DNA from: Chlorogloeopsis sp. ULAP01
Lineage (GTDB): Bacteria > Cyanobacteriota > Cyanobacteriia > Cyanobacteriales > Nostocaceae
Length of the DNA stretch: 64,000 bases
Assembly: GCF_030381805.1 (NCBI RefSeq)
Contig: NZ_JAUDRH010000017.1
Coordinates: 124,001-188,000, forward strand
Reading direction: 5' to 3'
Shown here: positions 59,038 through 64,000 of the stretch, piece by piece
Layout of the letters: every line of letters begins with the position of its first letter
Numbering within the stretch: the first letter of the stretch is position 1
The notes under the pieces: generated by a model
Seen by the model: the letters and a program-made list of their open reading frames with translations, nothing else
Database searches by the model: none
What the model was told of the DNA's origin: nothing
Position numbers and translations under genes: made by a program

Positions 59038-59817
59038 ATGACTCCAGTTCTCCAATTTGGCAACCAGACAATCACTGCCGCAGAAGCATTAAAGCTGCTG
59101 GCTGGTTATCAAATGCTTCCGCAATTATGCCGTTTCCTGATTATTGATCAAGCGATAACTTCGTTAAGCTCCGCTAACGCACCTATACTTCTGCTGTCAG
59201 AAGAGAAAACTAGCGCCATAGAGCAGTACTACGAGAATAATCAATTAACAACACCAGCACAAAGGGAAGCTTGGTTGAAGCATTATGGCATGAGTGGTGA
59301 ACAATTGGAGTCATTGGCTACACGAGAACTGAGGATTGAAAAATTTAAGCAAGCCATTTGGGGGTCAAAGGTTGAATCCTACTTTCTGCAATACAAGCCC
59401 CAACTCGATAAAGTTGTCTACTCCCTATTACGTACATCTGACGCAGAAGCAGCCCAAGAACTTTACTTTCGGATTAAAGCAGGAGAACAGACTTTTGCTG
59501 AATGTGCAAGCCTTTACTCGCAAGGACAAGAAGCGCAAACAGGAGGACTAGTTGGCCCAGTTGGTCTTTCTCAACCTCACCCAGCAATTGCACAAAAACT
59601 TGCCATTTCTCAACCAGGACAGTTGTGGCCGCCAATGCAATTGGAAAACTGGGTGGTAATTATACGACTGGAAAAGTTAATTCCAGCCCAGTTAGATGAT
59701 GCTACACGCATTACACTGCTCAATCATTTGTTTGAAACTTGGCTAACTGAAGAATTAAACAATACACAAATTTCTCTAACAACTGACGCACCTACCCCAA
59801 GCTTAGTAACGCAATGA
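59038..59817 (+). CDS. parvulin-type peptidyl-prolyl isomerase
   Basis: A 259-residue protein: an N-terminal helical SurA-like part (about 1-120) and a parvulin/rotamase domain (about 125-220: VYSLLRTSDAEAAQELYFRI, GEQTFAECASLYSQ, GGLVGPVGLSQPHPAI). It has no signal peptide, which is usual for the cyanobacterial members encoded next to peptidase-type ABC exporters. It probably keeps the exported substrate in a transport-ready state. Its stop codon overlaps the ATG of the next gene in ATGA, so translation is coupled to the cNMP-binding domain gene. Confidence 0.88.
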   Translation: MTPVLQFGNQTITAAEALKLLAGYQMLPQLCRFLIIDQAITSLSSANAPILLLSEEKTSAIEQYYENNQLTTPAQREAWLKHYGMSGEQLESLATRELRIEKFKQAIWGSKVESYFLQYKPQLDKVVYSLLRTSDAEAAQELYFRIKAGEQTFAECASLYSQGQEAQTGGLVGPVGLSQPHPAIAQKLAISQPGQLWPPMQLENWVVIIRLEKLIPAQLDDATRITLLNHLFETWLTEELNNTQISLTTDAPTPSLVTQ

Positions 59818-60326
59818 CCTCCAACACCAGCACCTTTGAGGAATTCTTAGCTAGCATCTCCCCCTTTGACAGGCTTGAGGGCGGTGTGATTGAGCGCATG
59901 GCTGCAAAACTAGAACCATTGCGCTACCGGATGGGACAAGCCATTTTGGTGAAAGAAACCCTACCTGCAAGAATTGCCATCCTCCACACCGGACAAGCAC
60001 GTTTGTTGGGTTACGCACCAGGTGCTGCTGCTCCAGAAACGCTGCAACTACTAAAACCAGGAGAAATCTTAGGTTGGACAAGCTTAGTGCGTGGCGTTGC
60101 TTGCGAAACAGCGATCGCTTGTGATGAAACTCTTTGCCTCACCCTGAAAGCGACGGATTTTTTAGCACTGCTGGAGGAAGATGAGGAGGTGAGGAGGTGG
60201 GGAGATAGGGAGAAAGAGTTGCTTCGCGACAATGCACAGGTGGGGAGATTGAGAAGTGGGGAGAATAATTTCACCCCATCCCCTCACCATCATTCGCTGT
60301 CTATTTCCGCAACCACTGTAGCCTAA
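59814..60326 (+). CDS. cyclic-nucleotide-binding-like domain, severed from the ABC exporter
   Basis: A 170-residue protein with a cNMP-binding (Crp-like) beta-roll up to about residue 120 (SPFDRLEGGVIERMAAKLEP, RIAILHTGQARLLGYAP, LLKPGEILGWTSLV). Then the sequence turns into repeat-derived residues (DEEVRRWGDREKELL, SGENNFTPSPHHH) and stops. In the -1 frame the expected continuation (FAVYFRNHCSLIEIYDLLG) leads directly into the next gene. Intact cyanobacterial homologues carry this domain at the N-terminus of the ABC exporter, so this appears to be one gene split by a repeat insertion. Partial function of both halves is possible. Confidence 0.75.
   Translation: MTSNTSTFEEFLASISPFDRLEGGVIERMAAKLEPLRYRMGQAILVKETLPARIAILHTGQARLLGYAPGAAAPETLQLLKPGEILGWTSLVRGVACETAIACDETLCLTLKATDFLALLEEDEEVRRWGDREKELLRDNAQVGRLRSGENNFTPSPHHHSLSISATTVA
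60183..60290 (+). repeat. G/A-rich hairpin repeat at the gene split
   Basis: Many GAGGTG/GTGGGGAGA units on one side and CCCCATCCCCTCACC on the other. It changes the frame by -1 between the cNMP domain and the ABC exporter; the downstream frame has a stop at 60266-60268 inside the repeat. Confidence 0.7.
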
Positions 60327-60340
60327 TTGAAATCTACGAC

Positions 60341-63025
60341 TTGTTGGGAGCAGAACTACAACGCCGGGGAAAGGCTTGCGATGATTTATTAGAAAAAGCG
60401 ATCACTTCTAGCAAATCAGCGACTATCCTCAACCTACCTTCAGGGCAAACACCGCTCCAACAGTTAGACCCGAATTTACTGTGGTTAGTTAGCAGCAATG
60501 GTTCTAATTATGCTGTGGGCGATCGCATTTCATTGGAGGAGAGAGGGAGTGAGGGAACCAGGGAGGGAGGGAAAAGTTTCTCTCACTCTTCTTCCCTAAC
60601 TCCTCATAACGATAATCAAGGGTCACAAACTTACATTAAAGTAGAAAGTTCAAGGGGAGTACGCCTAGTAGGTTTTACTGACCCCACTTTCTCACTTTCT
60701 CACTCCCTCTCTCCCTCACTCCCTCCTTCTTCCATTTGGGACAGCGCACCCTACGCTCCAGAACACCCAGAAGAAGCTCTAGACCCCGCTCAACTCCAAA
60801 GAGTAAAATATCCCTACGTTCACGGTAGAGGGCCAGTTGATAGTACCCTTGCTTGTTTTCAAATGCTTTCCCAACATTTAGGAATGCCGTGGAAACGAGA
60901 TGTACTGCGTCGTGCCTTAGTCAACAACTATCAACGCACTGGCAAAATATCAATTGAACTTTGCGGTGGCATAGCTGAACTCCTGGGACTGAAATCTCAA
61001 CTCGTTAACATTCCCGCAGTCGCCATCTCTAAACTCCCCACACCCGTACTGCTGCCTTGGCTTGAGGGTTTTGCTATTCTTTACAAAGCATCAGAAAAAG
61101 AATTGGTACTTGCCATCCCCGAACAGGGCATTACCCATAAAAAGCCAGCAGATTTTGTTGAAGCTTGGGGTGAATCAGGTCAAGTACTGCTACTGCAACC
61201 AACTAAAGAAACTCCAAAACGTCGCTTTGATTTAAGTTGGTTTATTCCTGCTATTAAAAAGCATCGCACAGCCTTAATTGAAGTCTTCATCGCTTCATTA
61301 TTTGTACAGCTATTAGGACTTGCTAATCCCTTAATTACCCAGGTAATTATCGATAAAGTTATTATTCAAAATGGCATCAATACCCTTCATGTTCTGGGTT
61401 TTCTGTTAATTGCAATAGCTGTTGTAGAAGGTGTGATTACTTGGCTGCGTACCAACTTATTTGTTGATACCACTAACCGTATTGACTTAAGTTTGGGTGC
61501 AGAAGTTATCGACCACTTACTAAGATTACCACTACGTTATTTTGAAAAACGTCCTGTAGGAGAAATATCCAGCCGCATCAACGAACTGGAGAATATTCGT
61601 TCTTTCCTTACAGGTACTGCCCTTACTGTTGTCCTGGACGCCATATTCTCTGTCATCTACATCGCGGTAATGATTTGGTATAGCTGGTTGCTGACTATCG
61701 TGGCACTAGCAACTGTACCACTATTTGCCTTATTAACTTTTATATTCGCTCCTATTATCCGTCAACAAACTAGAACCAAAGCCGAAAGAAATGCCGAAAC
61801 TCAATCATATTTAGTAGAAGTTGTCTCTGGTATCCAAACCGTTAAAGCCCAAAATATCGAACTTAATTCCAGATGGCAATGGCAAACACGCTACGCACGT
61901 TACATTAGCGCCAGCTTTCAAAATGTCCTCACTTCCAATACCGTCAGTTCCTTTAGCAATTTTCTCAACAAACTCTCCAGTTTGCTATTGTTATGGGTTG
62001 GCGCATATTTGGTACTACAAAAGCAACTGACCTTAGGAGAATTAATTGCTTTCCGTATCATTGCAGGTTATGTTACCAGTCCTCTATTGAGGTTAATTCA
62101 ACTGTGGCAGAATTTCCAAGAAACAGCACTTTCATTAGAAAGATTAGCCGATATTCTCGATACTCCACAGGAAACCGAACTAGGAGGGGGGGAGTGGGAG
62201 AGTGGGAGAGTGGGAGAAAGAAAGAAATTCCCCCCCTCACCCCCTCGCCCCCTCTCCCCCTCTTCCCAAATCCCTATGCCTGCAATTGAGGGGCAGCTTA
62301 AGTATGAAAACGTTACCTTCAGCTTCGGCAAGAGTCCTAACCCACAACTTAACAACATTTGTCTTGACATTCCTAGTGGTGCATTTGTGGGAGTAGTTGG
62401 ACAAAGCGGTGCTGGCAAAAGTACCCTGACAAAATTAATACCGCGTTTGTACGAGTTAGACTCTGGTCGCATCCTCATTGATGGCTATGATATCAGCAAA
62501 GTCGAACTCTACTCCTTGCGGCAACAAATTGGCATGGTGCTGCAAGATACTCTCCTGTTTGATACCACAGTGCAAGAAAATATTGCCCTGACAATGCCTG
62601 ATGCGACGCCAGAAGAAATTGTCGAAGCAGCCAAAATTGCTTGCGCCCACGATTTTATTATGAACCTACCGAATGGTTATGAAACTCGTGTTGGTGAAAG
62701 AGGTGCTGCTTTATCTGGGGGACAAAGACAAAGGATAGCGATCGCTCGTACTGTGCTGCAAAATCCACTATTGCTCATACTAGATGAGGCTACCAGTGCT
62801 TTGGATTATGCCACCGAACGCTCCTGTTGTTTAAATTTAGCAGCTGCATTTAAAGGAAGAACAGTACTTTTTATTACCCATAGATTAGCAACTATCCGTA
62901 ATGCCGATATTATTTTGATGATGAATCAAGGACAAGTAGCAGAACAGGGGACTCATGCTGAATTAATAGCAATGAAAGGATTGTACTATTGCCTTTATCA
63001 ACAACAGGAAGCTGCTGCTGCATAG
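60341..63025 (+). CDS. type I secretion ABC exporter with inactive C39-like domain
   Basis: An 894-residue frame: residues 1-50 are the tail of the cNMP linker, about 157-290 a C39-like peptidase domain, about 305-590 six membrane helices, about 656-890 the ATPase. In the C39 part the place of the catalytic Cys reads D167-Ser (GPVDSTLACFQML) and the catalytic His is not seen, so it is a docking domain as in HlyB, fitting export of large proteins. ATPase motifs are intact: GQSGAGKST, LSGGQRQRIAIAR, ILDEATSALD, FITHR. The start is a TTG 14 nt after the upstream stop, so re-initiation or a frameshift is needed. Repeat-derived inserts lie at 60536-60606, 60688-60733 and 62183-62268. Confidence 0.85.
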   Translation: MLGAELQRRGKACDDLLEKAITSSKSATILNLPSGQTPLQQLDPNLLWLVSSNGSNYAVGDRISLEERGSEGTREGGKSFSHSSSLTPHNDNQGSQTYIKVESSRGVRLVGFTDPTFSLSHSLSPSLPPSSIWDSAPYAPEHPEEALDPAQLQRVKYPYVHGRGPVDSTLACFQMLSQHLGMPWKRDVLRRALVNNYQRTGKISIELCGGIAELLGLKSQLVNIPAVAISKLPTPVLLPWLEGFAILYKASEKELVLAIPEQGITHKKPADFVEAWGESGQVLLLQPTKETPKRRFDLSWFIPAIKKHRTALIEVFIASLFVQLLGLANPLITQVIIDKVIIQNGINTLHVLGFLLIAIAVVEGVITWLRTNLFVDTTNRIDLSLGAEVIDHLLRLPLRYFEKRPVGEISSRINELENIRSFLTGTALTVVLDAIFSVIYIAVMIWYSWLLTIVALATVPLFALLTFIFAPIIRQQTRTKAERNAETQSYLVEVVSGIQTVKAQNIELNSRWQWQTRYARYISASFQNVLTSNTVSSFSNFLNKLSSLLLLWVGAYLVLQKQLTLGELIAFRIIAGYVTSPLLRLIQLWQNFQETALSLERLADILDTPQETELGGGEWESGRVGERKKFPPSPPRPLSPSSQIPMPAIEGQLKYENVTFSFGKSPNPQLNNICLDIPSGAFVGVVGQSGAGKSTLTKLIPRLYELDSGRILIDGYDISKVELYSLRQQIGMVLQDTLLFDTTVQENIALTMPDATPEEIVEAAKIACAHDFIMNLPNGYETRVGERGAALSGGQRQRIAIARTVLQNPLLLILDEATSALDYATERSCCLNLAAAFKGRTVLFITHRLATIRNADIILMMNQGQVAEQGTHAELIAMKGLYYCLYQQQEAAAA
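60536..60733 (+). repeat. G/A-rich and C/T-rich inverted repeat inside the ABC gene
   Basis: A purine-rich stretch (60536-60580, with GAGAGAGGGAGTGAG) and pyrimidine-rich counterparts (60580-60606, 60688-60733, with CACTCCCTCTCTCCC) are translated in frame as low-complexity residues (ERGSEGTREGG; LSHSLSPSLPPSS) in a linker before the C39-like domain. Confidence 0.65.
62183..62268 (+). repeat. G/A-rich hairpin repeat between membrane and ATPase domains
   Basis: GGGAGAGTGGGAGAGTGGGA followed by CCCCTCACCCCCTCGCC. It is translated as GGEWESGRVGERKKFPPSPP and lies exactly between DTPQETE and the start of the ATPase domain (EGQLKYENV). The frame is kept. Confidence 0.8.
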
Positions 63026-63159
63026 ATGGTGGCTATTGATAAAAATTCAATGAATTTCCTATTTAAATATCTAAATTAATTTCCGCAGTTAATCCTGAAC
63101 TAATACTTATCTTACTAACAACTAACTACTTAAAATTTTCAACCTAATCAAAATTATTT

Positions 63160-64000
63160 ATGAATACTAATAATGGAAATGGCACAAATGGAAATGGGAA
63201 ATATTCAAGTCATAGTAGCAATGAAAATGGTCATACTCATTCATCAATACCAGAAGCAGGTTCTATCCAACAATTAGAACAAATAGCATCCCAAACTCCT
63301 CAAACTTCTGACATCCAACCAAAACCACCTTCAAATACACCGCGTTATGTTCCTAAGTTTGACCAACCAGTAATATTGAAACAACCTCGTACTTGGTCAA
63401 GAGCAATTTTATGGGGATTAATGCTTTCGACAGCAGGGGCAATTATTTGGGCAAACATAGCCACTATTGAAGAAGCAGTATCAGCTACAGGTAAATTGGA
63501 AGCATCGGGTGCAACCAAAGAAGTACAAGCACCTGTCGGTGGAGTCGTCAAAGAAATTTTTGTTGAAGATGGTAAGCAAGTCAAACAAGGGCAACGTCTT
63601 GTAAGTCTTGACTCCACTACTGCATTAGCTCAGTTAGATTCGTTACAAAAAATACGCTCTTCCTTGATGCAAGAAAATCGGTTTTATCAAACACAATTAA
63701 CAGAAGGAATGAGAGAGGGAAGGAGCAACAGAGGGAGAGAAAATACCCTCGCTCCCACCCTGCGGGAAGCCGCGACCGCGTCTACACTCCCTCACTCTCT
63801 CACTCTTTCAGTCCCCAAAGAGATGCTTGATTTGACTAAAAGTCGAGCCGCATTGGTTGCAGAAAACCAAGTGTATCGCACCCAATTAGATGATAATTTA
63901 TCTAAAGTTCGCCTCACACTAGAACAAAAAGAACGCTTTTTATCCAATCAAATCGAATTAAATGCCCGTGTCGCTGCTGCCGGGTTGGAAATTGACCAAT
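63160..64000 (+). CDS. HlyD-family secretion adaptor, cut by the window end
   Basis: A frame from the ATG at 63160 stays open to the window end (280 codons seen). It has an Asn/Gly/Ser-rich cytoplasmic start (NTNNGNGTNGNGK), one membrane helix (AILWGLMLSTAGAIIWANIA, about residues 82-101), a lipoyl half-motif (APVGGVVKEIFVEDGKQVKQ) and the beginning of the periplasmic hairpin. It is the membrane-fusion partner of the ABC exporter 134 bp upstream and completes, with an outer-membrane channel, a type I secretion system. A repeat-derived insert at 63710-63810 (in frame, REGRSNRGRENTLAPTLREA) lies in the hairpin. Confidence 0.9.
   Translation, partial: MNTNNGNGTNGNGKYSSHSSNENGHTHSSIPEAGSIQQLEQIASQTPQTSDIQPKPPSNTPRYVPKFDQPVILKQPRTWSRAILWGLMLSTAGAIIWANIATIEEAVSATGKLEASGATKEVQAPVGGVVKEIFVEDGKQVKQGQRLVSLDSTTALAQLDSLQKIRSSLMQENRFYQTQLTEGMREGRSNRGRENTLAPTLREAATASTLPHSLTLSVPKEMLDLTKSRAALVAENQVYRTQLDDNLSKVRLTLEQKERFLSNQIELNARVAAAGLEIDQ
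63710..63810 (+). repeat. G/A-rich hairpin repeat inside hlyD, with a nested repeat
   Basis: Purine-rich GAGAGAGGGAAGGAG and pyrimidine-rich CTCCCTCACTCTCTC arms, with a second interspersed cyanobacterial element (CTGCGGGAAGCCGCG..GCGTCTAC) inside. The whole is translated in frame. Confidence 0.65.

Noticed and set aside
60341..61200. Calling the exporter a bacteriocin-type peptidase transporter
   Set aside because: The catalytic Cys position is Ser (D-S-T-L-A-C) and no catalytic His is apparent, so leader cleavage is unlikely.
1..64000. CRISPR arrays, rRNA or tRNA genes
   Set aside because: No regularly spaced repeats with unique spacers and no tRNA-like T-loop or rRNA segment was seen on reading both strands.

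Overview
This window looks like a filamentous (heterocyst-type) cyanobacterium. The evidence is frequent GCGATCGC (HIP1-like) octamers, a cyanobacterial-type glutamate-cysteine ligase, AATTCAAA-type short repeats, G/A-rich hairpin repeats, and several gene families usual in Nostocales. A mobC/relaxase pair, a ribbon-helix-helix protein, transposase remnants and many broken genes suggest a plasmid or a plasmid-derived accessory region. The replicon type cannot be decided from this window.

Layout. (1) 1-6134: an IS remnant, a pentapeptide-repeat protein, gshA, then a minus-strand trio (haem-oxygenase-like diiron protein, SAM methyltransferase, glutathione S-transferase). (2) 6729-11295: a TetR regulator with a clear self-operator, then a redox group (FrnE/DsbA-like, thioredoxin-reductase-like, FAD monooxygenase) and a one-domain AraC regulator. 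(3) 11519-29475: a large heavy-metal (most likely copper) resistance island. It holds CopA and CopB P-type ATPases, two HMA chaperones, two MerR regulators, a double-cupredoxin protein, a double metal-binding protein, a flavodoxin, an RND adaptor and pump, a His/Met-rich exported protein of unknown family, an outer-membrane barrel and a TVP38-like membrane protein. Six near-identical MerR-type promoters, each with a 20-nt spacer, tie most of it into one regulon. (4) 29542-34691: a scarred stretch with a Tn3/stress-protein chimera, a truncated AhpD-like gene, LysR, two SDRs, a NIPSNAP protein and a TetR remnant. (5) 34713-40536: plasmid-type genes including mobC and relaxase, and a perfect 25-bp palindrome. 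(6) 40790-56389: one 4923-codon RHS/YD-repeat gene. It contains Ig-like domains, a complete vanadium-haloperoxidase-type domain, 14 FG-GAP/VCBS repeats, an RHS core and a short unknown C-terminal domain, followed by a small gene that may be its immunity partner. (7) 56603-58656: two convergent family-2 glycosyltransferases. (8) 59038-64000: a type I secretion operon (parvulin PPIase, cNMP-binding domain, C39-like ABC exporter, HlyD). Its genes carry G/A-rich hairpin repeats inside the reading frames; one of these repeats appears to have split the ABC gene.

How parts may work together. In the metal island the MerR proteins probably sense the metal, the HMA proteins and cupredoxins buffer it, CopA/CopB export it, and flavodoxin may replace damaged ferredoxin. 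The type I exporter lies 3.5 kb downstream of the giant RHS gene and is a possible route for it, but that link is inference only.
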